Of a stretch of DNA of 64,000 nucleotides, positions 33,754 through 45,781 are shown piece after piece. The stretch's first letter is position 1, and each line of letters starts with the position of its first letter. Source of the stretch: Ctena decussata. Its lineage: Eukaryota > Mollusca > Bivalvia > Lucinida > Lucinidae. The notes beneath the pieces are model-generated. The model made no database searches and had not been told where the DNA came from. It was given only the letters and a program-made list of their open reading frames with translations. Location: the NCBI GenBank assembly GCA_963989385.1, contig OZ022500.1, positions 119,143,842 through 119,207,841 of the forward strand, in the 5' to 3' direction. The translations under genes and the position numbers were made by a program.

Positions 33754-34002
33754 ATTGAGCCGCAATACGAGAAAACAAATAAAGCGGCTGTGCGCCCAGC
33801 TTAGGAACAGATCAGCCTGGGCATGCACCCATTCTGATCAGAGTCTTGCTGTCCGCATACAGCTAGCTTCTACTTAAAGACTTTTAGCTACCCTTTTAGC
33901 ACAAAGCGAAAACTCTGATCACACTGGGCGGATGCCCAGGCTGATCTGAGTCTGCACTGGGCGCACAACCACTTTGTTGGTTTTCTCGTGTCGCGGCTTA
34001 AT
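33754..34002. mobile_element. Palindromic MITE, family F1 (copy 2)
   Basis: Ends ATTGAGCCGCAATACGAGAA and TCTCGTGTCGCGGCTTAAT. The two halves pair through CAGCCTGGGCAT / ATGCCCAGGCTG. AT-rich edges continue the palindrome, so a target duplication cannot be told from the TIR. Confidence 0.85.
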
Positions 34003-34397
34003 AATGCTTTCTTGAAGAGGTAACAAAGTTTAGCCAATTTTTCTGACTTTTCAAACATAGAGAATTTAAAGGTTCATGCTAATATTTACTGGGGTTACAT
34101 AATCAACTTTGCCAAACAGTTTGTAGCCAAACAATTTGGAACTATGCACAATGATAAAGGCACACACACTGATGATGTGCACATGCCTTTTTAAAAGTGA
34201 AAAAAAAATCGACAAAATTACAGCTATCTCAAACTTGGAAACATTACAGGCTTTGGCTAACACAGTGTGTATAGTCAGTTCTCCCACATTTTTAAGCATC
34301 AACATGAAACTTTAGACGTATTGAAAATGTGCTTGTGATTAAACGATGTCGATAAAAAGAGATAAAATTACAAGGGTCAAAGATCAGTGTAAGGGGC

Positions 34398-34451
34398 CTT
34401 CGAGGGCACTTGTTATGTACTGTACTTCGAGGGCACTTGTTATATACTGTA
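34398..34451. repeat. 27-bp tandem duplication
   Basis: CTTCGAGGGCACTTGTTATG plus TACTGTA is repeated once with a single substitution. Confidence 0.95.
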
Positions 34452-34977
34452 ACATTTTTTGTTTCTGGTACAGCACATATTCACCATGGCAGTATTTACT
34501 CAAAGACTTTTGCTGCAAGTTAGATAATTTACTCGACAAAAACCCTTCAGATGCCAGAAGGTCATAAACCAGTTTTGTCACCGCCTATTCTCTTATTATA
34601 TTAACTTGAACACCGTACGTCCCATGGCTTGTACGCTTGCCACAATCCACACAATTATGAAATTGATATTGATACCAGTCATAATTATTTAAACACTAGC
34701 AATACGTACTAGAGATCATTTAATTATATGCATATCAAATTAGTCACTATATGGATAAACACGTGGTGAGATTTTACCTAGGTCAAATATCAAAGGAGAT
34801 TAGAAACCGACGCAATTGACTGGTTTCCATATCCTGAGAGATGAGCTAATTGGTGACTCAATTATGCCCAAGTCCATGACTTTAGTGCTTTATAGCTCTA
34901 ACTTACGTAACCACATTGAATAGATTCTGCTAAGATTGTTTAATTTGCGTTCATAATAATTAAGTCCTAAATAATTA

Positions 34978-35170
34978 GAGTAAAAAGATAGGCAATGTCC
35001 AGGAATTGATTGATACAGTCGAATCATTCTGCTCTCAAAACCGAGAGGGAAAGAAGCACTCATACAAAAATTGACAAAAGTTTACGAAAGACACGCATGA
35101 TAAACGGAATGAGCAACTCTTTCCCAAAGATGGTAATCCAGCTACCCTTTGGAAGTATGGACTACACCTA
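34978..35170 (-). mobile_element. Diverged Penelope-like tail
   Basis: Begins AGTAAAAAGATAGGCAATGTCCAGGAATTG, the complement of the ..CTTTTTACTTTTA-type terminus, and continues to GAGCAACTCTTTCCCAAAGATGG, the complement of the GGCCACCTTTTGGGAACAAG block. Its closest relative is 45563-45735. Confidence 0.55.
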
Positions 35171-35910
35171 AGAAATAGAAATAATAAATTCGGTTTAACT
35201 GAGCCTGTTTATAAACGCTACGACTACGCTTCCTATTGCGCAATTAAAAACCGTGCTGGCCTGTTGTCGTTATCCCATTCCTTGCTCCCTAGCACCGGCT
35301 GAAGCAGAACTCTATTTTCTAATGACTTTTAATGAACTCAATGGTCCCAAGGGACCACAAAACATATTCTGCACTATGATGATGCACGGAGAGACTAAAA
35401 CGTAAACAAACTACGATCTATCATGTAAAAAGAAAATAATTAAATAAAAAACGAGTCAACTCGGACAGGGTGCTCAAAATATTTCCTATTTACAATTGTA
35501 GAGCAATATGATCTAGTTCTGCATAATTTATTTTTGAGTAGTTATTCCATATATTTGGAAACCCTGCACCAAAGGTCGACCCGACTAACCCCGCCGATTG
35601 CCGATGTTGGTCAGTATAAATTTATGTCGAATGCTTCAATTTCTCGAAACGCCGTTCCCCAAGTGGCTCGAGAGTTGATGCGACTTATATAGAAACGCTG
35701 ATGCGGACTTTCCTGCAGCTGACCTACACACCACACGAGGCATGACATCCGAGTACCTAACAGTGGATTATATTCTCATTTCTATGCCCCAAAGTGAAAG
35801 TCGCAATCATCACCGATACATGCAGATGAAAAGATTTATTGACACTTGTGGACTACAGTGCATATATGCAAACGTGATGACGTTCCAGTAAGCACTTAAC
35901 ATAAAAAAAC
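35171..35910. other. Unassigned sequence
   Basis: No recognisable gene, RNA or repeat termini. Confidence 0.4.
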
Positions 35911-36082
35911 AGTGCTCCAGATAAGAAGGGGTAACAGGGATAATTTAGGGATAATTATCTGTTTACCGTTGTGACCCCTCATTAAAACCGTCTCGCCGAG
36001 TATAGTAACAGTATATATTTTCATTGAGTATTAAAACATATGTTTGAATTTTCCCTATTAACCATTTTTATCTGGAGCTCTG
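35911..36082. mobile_element. MITE family F3 (copy 2, complete)
   Basis: The most complete copy: left end AGTGCTCCAGATAAGAAGGG and right end TTTTTATCTGGAGCTCT are inverted. The interior keeps GTTGTGACCCCTCATTAAAACCGTCTCGC, half of the central palindrome seen in copies 1 and 3. Confidence 0.85.
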
Positions 36083-36084
36083 CA

Positions 36085-36170
36085 AACAACATTTAATCAA
36101 CGTTGTTACAACGTCAGAACTTTCAATAAACACTGATTCAATGTTGTGTCAACAATATTTGCCTGCTGGG
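36085..36170. mobile_element. MITE family F6, AACGTTG type
   Basis: The right end TTTGCCTGCTGGG matches the CCCAGCAGGCA terminus of 24750-24857. The interior consists of CAACGTTGTTACAACGTC, CAATGTTGTGTCAACAATAT. The left end abuts the F3 copy and is not resolved. Confidence 0.6.
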
Positions 36171-36182
36171 CTGACTTCTGGT

Positions 36183-37324
36183 CTGAGCATGTGCAGTGTA
36201 TGTTACTGAGACTGTAAATCATACATCATGTAGATTTCAAAATGCTCATCCTGATCAGACTACGCTTAATCTGGACTTGTGTAAACAGCATACATCTAAG
36301 GGCAGGATTTCTTATTACACTGCATCGACAGTTAGTGCCACTGAGTCTTACAAATGGATAAGTATGTACCACCTTGATTTATTACAATATTATAACAAAT
36401 CATGGGCAATACGTTATCTTAAGAAAATAATTTTTAATTGCTTAATTGTTGCTCAATATCTACATTAAAAATGGTTGTTGCCCATTGACATATACTCTTT
36501 TTCGACTTGCTATCAATGCCGTTAGCAATGCTGTTAAGGTGAAACATTTTTTCTTCCTTTGGTTAGCTTTATGTAATAGCGACGCTGGGATTGGACACAA
36601 TAATACCAACACGTCGTCTAGAATCCAACTGACGTAGACGATATACATCTAATCCCTAATTTCCTGACAGCAAATTATTTTTTTCATCGTGGGAACTGAA
36701 ATAGATATCCCGATTTGATTACCACGAGACTTCTGGGTCGATCAGAAAGAACTGTCTTCATACACTGGTCTACATAGTCAAAATAAAACAAGCAAATCCT
36801 TCTGGTGGAATGGTGCTTAACAGTAGCTAAGTTCTAAAGTCTAGTATAATCAAGACCCTAATTGCCTCCATCGAGACGCCTAACAGGTTCGGCATTACAA
36901 TAACTAACATGTTGTTAGAGTGGCGACATTCTTTCCAGGGAAGAAATGGCTTTACATGCATGTTTACACTGTAGTGACAAAATAATATTGCACCAGCTCC
37001 CCATCTCTCCACGCTTTCCTCTTTCCTGTCTCTCTGTAGTTAAACGGTTGTACTAAATATACGCTTTGAAAATGGGGGATAAATGCTTTTATTTTTTGAA
37101 TTTATCATATTCGTAAGACCCCTTAAACTATCTATGTATTATTTTCCTTTTCATATAAATGATGCTGGTTACGTGGCCCTTTCAGGCAATATTTCTAACT
37201 ATATCAAGCCGTCTTCCAGAAAGACAGAAAAAGAGAAAGCTATGATGTACCGTAGCAATAGAATAAAATGTCCCAGAGTCAGAGGCGTAGCGTTTAAGAT
37301 ACATCCTTTCGCGTTTTTTTTACT
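36183..37324. other. Unassigned sequence
   Basis: No gene recognised. At about 37170-37260, CAGGCAATATTTCTAACTAT..CAAGCCGTCTTCCAGAAAGA resembles a diverged minus-strand piece of SINE S1. Confidence 0.35.
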
Positions 37325-37592
37325 CCTTGAGGCAACGGAGGCTGGTGGTCGAGCGATGGTGCTGGTTATAACTTCAAGTGCCGGGGCATCTCACTTATTT
37401 GGATAAAAGTAGGGCAAGGGCCTACTGGGTTTGCAGTAGGTGCGGGCGGGGGTTGTTTCAAATTATTTTCTCCTTCGTCTATAATTTCTCTTCTTTTCTC
37501 CCTCTCTCTGACAGGCGGCCCAATATAGACAGAAATACTGTCTCAAAGGGCCAATTAAACCCAAAACAACCAAACAACCAACCTTGCGGCAA
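37325..37592 (+). mobile_element. SINE family S1 (copy 2) with target duplication
   Basis: CCTTGAGGCAA (37325-37335) and CCTTGCGGCAA (37582-37592) flank the unit with one mismatch. The head GGTGGTCGAGCGATGGTGCT, the body GGGCCTACTGGGTTTGCAGT and the tail CAAAACAACCAAACAACCAA match copy 1. Confidence 0.8.
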
Positions 37593-38102
37593 AGTGAAGG
37601 AATTGAGCACTAAGATAAATTCATATGTTTTTGTCTTTTGGAAGCTTTTTATATCGAACCATTGTCTAATTTGTAAAATTTAAGGAGGCAAATAGCAGGT
37701 ACACCCTTGCAGTTTCACACCTGCCGTTAGCACAAAAGGCTCTTTCAGTCGTTCATCTTTATCAGTTTCACACCTCAAAGCCGAAATTGTCACAGCATCT
37801 TAGTACCACCAAACCACAAACTGCTGTGCGGAGGAAAAGTAAATGAAATGAAAACTGTTTTGTCGGAGCACATTACTTGTAATTCTACAAAACTGCATAG
37901 AATGTGCTTACGGCAATATTTACCATTTGAAAATGCTGAATTTAAAAGCTTCTTCATTAGCTTAGTTTCACCAGAAACTTTAATTAAGTAGATTATATAT
38001 TTAGTGTCACACTGCTCTAAGGTTGCCAATTACATTTGCACAATAATAAGTGTTTCCGTGGATTTATCGGGGCCTGTGGTCCATAAAGAGGAGAGAAAAA
38101 AG

Positions 38103-39354
38103 AACAAGCAAATTCGGTGAATTTATATCCCCCGCCGAAGTGCCTCTGATTTGTTAATGGTTTATTTTAAGTTACATAAAATTCCGTTCACTGGTTACTT
38201 AGTTATGGCTGAACTTGTTGATTGTAAATAAAATCAAGGGCAATAACTCTGGGATAAGTAAGGCAAAAGCTGAAGCTGTTCTTAAACAATTGTCTCAGCA
38301 TCACTGCACTATGATGATACATTTTTAAATCAGTTTTAAGAAATTTTGTTCACCGATACCTTAGTTATGGCTAATTTGTGGATTTTAAATCAATTCAAGG
38401 GCATTAAATCATGCACTACTAAAGCGATTATGACAAAACTTAATGTGCACTGCTGTGTCATAACAGTACATAATGATTTTAAGATTTATGAAATTCCATT
38501 CATTGGTTACTTTAGTTATGACTCAATTTGTTGATTTTAAACCAGTTCAAGGGCAATAACTCATTGCTTACTGAAGCAATTCCGACAAAACATAAGATGC
38601 ACCAATGTGTTATGGCGATACATATTAAGTATAAGTTTCATAGAATTCTATTCATTGCTTACTTAGTTATGGCTGAATTTGTCAACCTTAAATTGATTCA
38701 AGGGCAATGACTAATGCACTACTGATGCCCTTCTGACGAAACTTTATATGCATAAACGCATTATGGTGATACATATTCAGTTTAAGTTTCATAAAGTTTT
38801 GATAATCAGTTACTTAGTTATGACTCATTTTACTAATTTTAAGTCCATTAAAGGGCAATAGCTCATGCACTACCGAAGCCAGTCTGACCAAACTTCACGT
38901 GCATCAGCGCGTTATAGTGATATATATCTATTTTAAGTTTCATGAAATTCCGTCAAGTGGTTACTTAGTTATGGCTCCGGACGGACGGATGGAAAGACAG
39001 ACGGAAGACAGACGGTCGAAACTTTATGTGCATAACCGCGTTATGGCGATACATATTCAGTTTAAGGTTCATAAAGTTTTGATAATCGGTAACTTAGATA
39101 TGACTCAGTTTATTAATTTTAAGTCCATTAAAGGGCAATAACTCATGCATTACTGAAGCCAGTCTGACCAAACTTCACATGCATCAGCGCGTTATAGTGA
39201 TATATATCTATTTAAAGTTTCATGAAATTCCGTCGAGAGGTTACTTAGTTATGGCTCCGGACGGACGGACGGACGGACGGACGGATGGAAGGAAGGACAG
39301 ACGGACGGACAGACAAAGAGAAAACTATATCCCTCCGCCTTCGGCGTGGGATAA
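38103..39354 (+). mobile_element. Tandem-array element E5
   Basis: Starts AACAAGC with hairpin AAATTCGGTGAATTT (38110-38124) and TIR ATATCCCCCGCCGAAG (38125-38140). The core has degenerate ~155-bp units with GTTACTTAGTTATGGCTGAA, CAAGGGCAATAACTCATGCA and ATGTGCATCAGCGCGTTATG. GGAC-type tracts occur both internally (38978-39011) and before the end (39258-39317). The 3' end CTTCGGCGTGGGATA (39339-39353) is the near-exact inverse of the TIR and lies in a hairpin from about 39326. No coding content. Confidence 0.8.
39258..39317. repeat. (GGAC/ACGG)n microsatellite in E5
   Basis: GGAC tetramers interrupted by GGATGGAAGGAAGG and GGACAGACAA, just before the E5 3' hairpin. Confidence 0.95.
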
Positions 39355-39378
39355 CAAAGAAGAAAAGTAGTAAACAAA

Positions 39379-39402
39379 CAACCCGCTGTCAGAATTTACC
39401 CG
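39379..39402. mobile_element. Fragment of MITE family F2
   Basis: AACCCGCTGTCAGAATTTACCCG matches an F2 terminus; the rest of that copy is absent. Confidence 0.6.
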
Positions 39403-39471
39403 AATTTATCCTTCTGGAGGTTTAAACCGATTAGACATGTGCATAACTCTCGCCCTAGCTATGAGTTTCGA

Positions 39472-39673
39472 TAAAGTCGTGTAAATTCGAACAACGGGTA
39501 AATTCGGACAGTGACACTGTTTCCTTTATACGTCAGCTGTTTGGAATTATAACAAAATTAACTGGACAATCGTGAGTAGACTGCTCATTATGAGCCGTCT
39601 CATCTGGATTTTCACTGTTTGCAATGGTATGTGCGAATGTATCCGCTGTCCGAAATTACCCGACTCTACCCTA
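39472..39673. mobile_element. MITE family F2 (copy 2)
   Basis: Ends TAAAGTCGTGTAAATTCGAA and CCGAAATTACCCGACTCTAC, with internal CATCTGGATTTTCACTGTTT. Same orientation as the copy at 61602. Confidence 0.85.
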
Positions 39674-40102
39674 TCTATGCCTCACTGCAAAAAGATGGAT
39701 ATACAGTTATCTCCCTTTCTATGGGAGGTTCCTAAGGGAAGAATAGTATCCCCCTTTAGAGAGGATTCGAATACCACGAAAGCATCAAATTATTTAGTGC
39801 TAGAGTTGCTCTCCTTTGGAAAGACAACTTTAGATGACTGTATAAACTTTCGGGGCTAACAATCCCGCCGTTTGCATTATTGTCCCCTTTTAAATTTGGG
39901 TCAACTCTGAAAAGAAAAAGAAAATTTCTCCTTAAAGGCAGACTCCATTTTAGAAGGGCTGACCCAGTCAGGAAGCAAACAGAGTCACAAATGCTTTTCC
40001 CCGTTTTTAAAAAACGGAAAAATAGAGATGCGCTCTTACACCATAACGTTTACAGCATCGGAGTCTAGGACTAGTATCAGCATTGTTATAAACTACTTGC
40101 AC

Positions 40103-40120
40103 CCCTCTCTCTCTCTCTCT
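40103..40120. repeat. (CT)n microsatellite
   Basis: Short CT run inside ACCCCTCTCTCTCTCTCTC. Confidence 0.9.
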
Positions 40121-40244
40121 GTCGGAGACCTGTCCACACTAGGACTAGTGTCGTGTTAGCATTGATTTTATTTACAAGTATAAGAGCGCCAGTTCACAAC
40201 TGCGGAAGATACTGGAACTGGTGATACAGAAGATGATATTGATA

Positions 40245-40472
40245 ATTGAGCCGCAATACGACAAAACCAACAAAGTGGCATGTGCGCCCAGCTAAGACTC
40301 ATATCAGTCTGGGCAGCCGCCCAGTCTGATCAGAGTCTTTGCTGTGCGCTTAAAGGGTAAAAGCTCCATGCGTACAGCGAAAACTTTGATTAGACGGCGA
40401 ATGCCCAGGCTGATCTGAGTCTTCGCTGGGTGCACATGCCACTTTGTTGGTTTTGTCGTGTCGCGGCTCAAT
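40245..40472. mobile_element. Palindromic MITE, family F1 (copy 3)
   Basis: Ends ATTGAGCCGCAATACGACAA and TTGTCGTGTCGCGGCTCAAT are perfect inverts at the outer 10 bases; the halves pair across CATGTGCGCCCAGC/GGGTGCACATG. Confidence 0.9.
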
Positions 40473-41466
40473 CTACTATACAGCATACTGGATTTAAAAT
40501 CATTACAAAAGACGTCACTGTTGATTTTAAAACAGTAAAAGCAAATAAATCATTCACGAAGAACAATAAATGCCATAAATTTATGACACTTTTTGAAGTA
40601 GCTCATTCTCGCACAATGAAGTAATAGACATGCCTTGATGCACTATGTTCTAGATCTAGACAAAAAGGCTTAACTTTGTAATATGCACAATTGTTCGTGG
40701 GCGCACAATCACGTCATTTTCGGCATGATAAATATATAATTATATAGTCTCAATTCAAAAAGCACTTAATTCTGTTGTATAGCCATAGATTTTAAGTTCT
40801 AAAATTATTTAGATAATGAGTATTGAGTAATTTTTATATTTTTGCCTTTGTTTACTTGTTATCTGTAGGAACATAGCTGCTTGTTTCCAAATTTTGTCAT
40901 GATACCAAACGTTTATTTGTAAATTCGGTTTTGGTGAGTAAGACCATACTCATGTGCCTTTTAAATGTCCCCAAAGTGACCTTAAGAATAGAGTCACATA
41001 CAGTGACATCACATATCGGTTTGAATATTTCAGAATGCGCGTTCTTGAACAACCCCTTGTAGGAGCAGATAAAACATGAGTTTGCATGTCAAAACCAGAT
41101 AACCACATGGTTTAAGGATTTTGCTAGTTGCTAAATATTTCTGTGTTAAAAAGGAAAATAATTTTCATACAGCAACTAAAATTTCTTTAGTCTTTTTTTT
41201 CTGAAAGACTTTGATTGTTTGAGCATTACTTAAAGATGTCGTTTTGTCTCATAAATTTTATTGTTTTAGCATAACTTAAATGTCGACTATAATTGGTATC
41301 AATATTAACGCCCATTCAAAATTATTTTTGATCTGCCAGGGTTGAGTCCGTCAGAGATTATGGTTGATCTATTTTAAGAGTTGAAATCTGATTTTTGAGC
41401 TTTCAAGGAGTGATAACAATCATTTGCTGAAGTGAAGTAAAACTGTCTATCATAACTGCATCAAAG
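40473..41466. other. Unassigned sequence
   Basis: AT-rich sequence with no recognisable gene or repeat. Confidence 0.4.
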
Positions 41467-41532
41467 CAAAAAAAAAATAAAGAAATAAATAAGTAAAATG
41501 AATAAAAAAAAAATTAAAAAAAAATTAAAAAA
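41467..41532. repeat. A-rich low-complexity tract
   Basis: Runs of A with scattered T and G. The apparent minus-strand phenylalanine-rich frame across it is not a gene. Confidence 0.9.
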
Positions 41533-41699
41533 TATTAATATAATTAAGAGAAAGACAGTAGAAATCTGTCTTTGAACTTTCATGGAGTCATAAGAATCAT
41601 TTGCTGATGTAAAAATAAAACTGTCTTTCATGACTGATTGAAATCCAAAGAAGACAGGAAGAAAGAAACAAAAAAGACAGGAAAAAAACAAATAAGACA

Positions 41700-42841
41700 T
41701 TTGCTATGGTTGTAAAGTTTTGAATTTGGAATGTTTGATTGTTTTACATGAACATTTTCATACTTACTTATACACATATAAACATTTTTTCACATTCACT
41801 TTAATCCCCTCACACATGGAGTTAGATTTCATCGTCGGGTAAGGAACGCGCAACTTCGTGGCAGGATCAGGTAATACGGCCTCTTGTATTCAGTCTAAAG
41901 CATCTCGGGGACATATACATGCATTTCACTGTTGGCTACAAAGACATGAAATAGTTTTATAATGTTGCATCCTAACAATCTACGAGTATGAAGTATATCA
42001 ACATGAGAAACAGAATTCAACTCATCAAGTGCGCCTAAAACATACTCTATTACAAGTGAAGACCCTTGATGTGTCGTTGAGCTGCTAAAAAAGAATACGA
42101 ATGCATTATACAACTATTTCATACCTTTGAGGAAACCAATCAAAACTATCGCCTCGAGGTGCTGACAACGATCTGTCGAATATCACCCGAAGCCATCACG
42201 ACTCGATGGCACTATCGCCTGAGCTGCCAGGCCGAAGGAAATAGTTATTCGGTCTGCAAATATAGATCTGACTAAGGACGATAGGATTGAGTGTTGCCAG
42301 TAGAGGGCATGAAATAATTGTTTCATTACCCAACCAATGCAAAACCATTAGGCTTCTGTGTCCAAGTGTGCTGTCACTTAATAAGCAAGAGTCAAAAAAG
42401 TATAGACCTTAGATTACTGCATCACGTGGAAGCTAGCGTAAAATAACAAAAATATGTTATTTTTCTGCATGTGGTAAATTAGTTTGGTAATGATTTTGAC
42501 TATCTACCGTGATTTTCGCTCGATGTCGAGACAGTCATCGTGAGTGAAACTGCTGACGGGCAGTGATTTAGTATGTTTGCATGTAACGCAAAAAGGATCG
42601 AGTGACAATTTTGACAATTACGTGCTAAGTGACGTCAGATATGACTGGATCTTCTTGGCATAATGCAAGCACGAGTTTTGTATTGCTTTGTGAAGAAAAC
42701 AAATATTCCATGCCTTGCACGGGCATTCTGTAGACGACCTAATGCCTGATCGCCCTCGGTCTGACAGCTTGCGGCTACACTGAATCGGTACAACATCTCA
42801 GGGCGATAATTTTGATTGTTGCTCATCGAAAGCAATTAGGA
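41700..42841. other. Unassigned sequence
   Basis: No gene, RNA or repeat of recognisable type. Confidence 0.4.
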
Positions 42842-43031
42842 TTGAGTCTGGTAACTTCTGACAGCGGGTAAATTCGGACACATCATTGCAAACAGTGAAA
42901 ATCCAGATGAGACGGCTCAGGATTTTCACTGGTTGCCCAATTATTTTGTTTTAATTCCAAACAACTGACAAATAAAGGAAACAATGTCATTGTCCGAATT
43001 TACCTACTGTCCGACTTTACCTGACGACGCT
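42842..43031. mobile_element. MITE family F2 (copy 3)
   Basis: TAACTTCTGACAGCGGGTAA at the left and CTGTCCGACTTTACCTGACG at the right. It is inverted relative to the 39472 and 61602 copies and its outermost bases have diverged. Confidence 0.85.
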
Positions 43032-43044
43032 AATTTACGTTGCT

Positions 43045-43314
43045 TTCAGAAGCATATTGATTGATTGATTGATAGATTGATTTGGGATCAACGGCCCTTC
43101 TAGACAGTATATCAGTCTATGTCGGGCCGTCTCCCAGAGAGAGGGAGAAAGACGAGAAACGATAGACGAGAGAAAAAAAATGTCCAAACAACCCCCACTC
43201 GCTGCAAGCACAGTAGGCCCTTTGCCCTACAATGTTCCAAATCAGTAGGACGCCCCGGCACTGGAAGTTATACATAGCACCATCGCACCACCCGACCACC
43301 CCTTCAGAAGCATA
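43045..43314 (-). mobile_element. SINE family S1 (copy 4) with 12-bp target duplication
   Basis: TTCAGAAGCATA occurs perfectly at 43045-43056 and 43303-43314. The unit between runs on the minus strand and ends in a (TCAA)n tail (complement ATTGATTGATTGATTGATAG). The exact duplication and simple-repeat tail make this the best evidence that S1 moved by retrotransposition. Confidence 0.9.
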
Positions 43315-44256
43315 ATTCATTCAATATGTCTGATAATGTCATCTGTTTTCCCATGTAACCACTAAATTATATCATCCGCCGGCTGCTGAACTAATTCAGA
43401 GTTGTTCTGAAATATCGTGAAAATAGCTCTCTACATTGTGCAGTTATGAATATTATTTATAACGCAACACTAATGCACTCGGCAGCAATTAGTGGACCCG
43501 TAAGAACGTAATTTAAGACGGTTAAGCTGGCAGATTTCAGATGATTAAGCACGAGCATGCAAGATCAGTATACCCTTTGCGAACTACACACTTAATTACA
43601 CTGAGACAGTTTATTCAAAGTGTTTAACGTCTTGTAGTATTCTCAGCTACAACCAAAAATGCTAGACTATGAATGATAACGCATCGTAATAGGGCGTCCG
43701 GATGTAGGCATACTGTATGAAATCAGATTAATCACACTTACCAAGCATATAATGCGTATAGCAGGTCATTTATATTTGGGTTTTGAATCCTACTCATCAG
43801 TGGTCGTATAAAAATGCAGGCAACTGAAACCGTTGTGACAAATCGGTATATTTTTTCTGTTACCCAAATGCCTCTTATCAGAATATATTCTACCAGTTGT
43901 GGGTCTGCGATTCTTCATCATGCATTGTTTAGCAAAACGACACCTAATTTAATATGGCCTTGCAAAAGGCCATTTGAAAATATGTGACGTTTTGTATAAC
44001 GATGTAGAGTTCTCAGCATATAATGACAGCATCATTAACTATTAAAGCAGATAAGGAATATAAAATTCCAAAATTGTCCTTTCTTTTGAGAAATAATTTC
44101 ATCGCCTTAATGACGGATCATTATTCCGATGTACTTTTACTTATATTACCAACGGTCGTTAGCCTTACTAACCAGCCTTAAATAATCCAAATCATGAAAC
44201 AGTTTTTTCTAAAAGGAAAATTGAATGCAAGCTGCATATGCTTAAACCAGCACTCT
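43315..44256. other. Unassigned sequence
   Basis: No recognisable features. Confidence 0.4.
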
Positions 44257-44271
44257 CCCCCCCCCCCCCCC
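44257..44271. repeat. Poly-C tract (C15)
   Basis: Uninterrupted C run. Confidence 0.95.
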
Positions 44272-44331
44272 GAACGCCACCCCACCACGTACATTCGCAG
44301 CCTAGTGTATAAAAGCATACACATTACAACT

Positions 44332-44495
44332 AAACCGGTCTGGGCCACTTACTTTCATTTCTCCTTCCGCTGATTCAAGAAGGGCAGTTGTCAGTTACTG
44401 ATGAAAGTAAGTGCTGGTGAACCGCTTAAGAGGCCTAAGCCTGCCCATGAATAGTGTGGTTAGGTTAATTGAGCGTCCCGACATGAACATAGCTG
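44332..44495 (+). mobile_element. SINE family S2 (copy 2, head lost)
   Basis: GTCTGGGCCACTTACTTTCA, CTCCTTCCGCTGATTCAAGA and CTGCCCATGAATAGTGTGGT match the complement of 24250-24430. The tRNA-like head is missing, so the copy is 5'-truncated. Confidence 0.8.
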
Positions 44496-45210
44496 TGTGG
44501 CGAAAGTGGGTTTCACCACTGTTTGGTACGAAATAATCCGGTGTGAATGTTGCCCTTGAAGTGGAAAGGGCAGCCCCGGTCAGTTGACCAATCACAGATA
44601 AGGGTCGTCCAATCAGATTGCTTGGCAGGAGTGAGCTGGCGTTGCAACATGTGCTGAGAGAGTCGAGCTTGGAGCGTGAAGCTGGGAAGATGGATGCAAG
44701 ATCCTAGGTGGGTTCTGCCAGATGCAAGGCGTCTGGCAGGTCCTGAGAGCAGCTTCCAGAGTCACAGACGCAGATTGAGGGTAAGTGCGCCCCACTTGTT
44801 TACCACTGCTGTTTGTCGCGGACGTCAAACAGTAACATAACAACGTTGGATGTCATGCGAACGTGAACTCAAGTCATTTTCAACGTTGATGCAATGCAAG
44901 GTGGTTGCTGAGAAAGCAACTGAACAGTTGGATTGTATTTTATATCAGCACGACTCTGATTACATGCTCTGTAATGGTCCGGAAATTACAACACGGAAAT
45001 ACCTAATGCTTAACAGCCCTTTTAAATAGATACAACATTTTAGAAGCTTTCACTACAAGAAGAAGGTTAATGAGCAATTGAAAGTAGTTTCAAGATTCAG
45101 ACCAAGTTGTGAGGAATACCTGTCTCAGGTAGTATGCAAATCTCGCCTACTGAGATGAGCCTGCGTACTTACATGTCTAACGAGAAACTGTTTAGTTATT
45201 CAGGTTTCAC
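44496..45210. other. Unassigned sequence
   Basis: No gene recognised. Words such as CAACGTTGGATGTCATGCGA and CAACGTTGATGCAATG (44843-44900) recall the interior of the F6 MITEs, but no CCCAGCAGG ends are visible. Confidence 0.35.
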
Positions 45211-45257
45211 ACTGAAGTCGACGCTGTCTACGAATTGTAGACCGCGTTGACTTCAGT
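45211..45257. repeat. Hairpin
   Basis: ACTGAAGTCGACGC..TCTAC pairs with GTAGA..GCGTTGACTTCAGT around a short loop. Confidence 0.85.
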
Positions 45258-45562
45258 AGGAAAACTGAACATATCCTGTGAAAACGGTCGAAACACTATA
45301 ACATCACCCATATGCCCAAAGACGTTTATTCTCTTGACGCATTTCAAATTATGTGCGTAATGACGAAACGCATACGTGATGGTCTACAGGTCCTGGATTT
45401 GGCCCTACTGCAATTGTCCTAGATGTTGGAATATTTAACCAGTTATTGTGATTATCCTTCAAATGCAAGAGGAGAATTTTACCATCGCAGTTGTGAACAG
45501 ATCTTACTTGCTCTACACTTATGCACTTATATCGCATTATCTAGGGTCATTATGATATTATA

Positions 45563-45781
45563 AGTAAAAAGATAGGCAATGCTCAGGAACTAATACAATC
45601 AGATCCCACATCTCGCCCTTAAACCAAACGCGTGAAAGTATATACATAAATTGACAACAGTTCACGACAGACACGCACGGTAACCGAATAAATAGCTTTT
45701 TCCAGACAGGTGGTTATTCAGCTACACCAACTGAACAAACCACTCACACAACAGGTGAACGAAAGCAGCGACATGGAGAAG
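45563..45781 (-). mobile_element. Diverged Penelope-like tail (split by MITE F7)
   Basis: Starts AGTAAAAAGATAGGCAATGC like 34978-35170. The family-like sequence resumes after the MITE at 45985-46085 (GGCAGCTATATAGGTAACCA, ACAAGCAGACATAAG), which matches 23805-23880. Confidence 0.55.

Noticed and set aside
41461..41700. Phenylalanine/leucine-rich minus-strand frame resembling a membrane protein
   Set aside because: It is the translation of an A-rich low-complexity tract.
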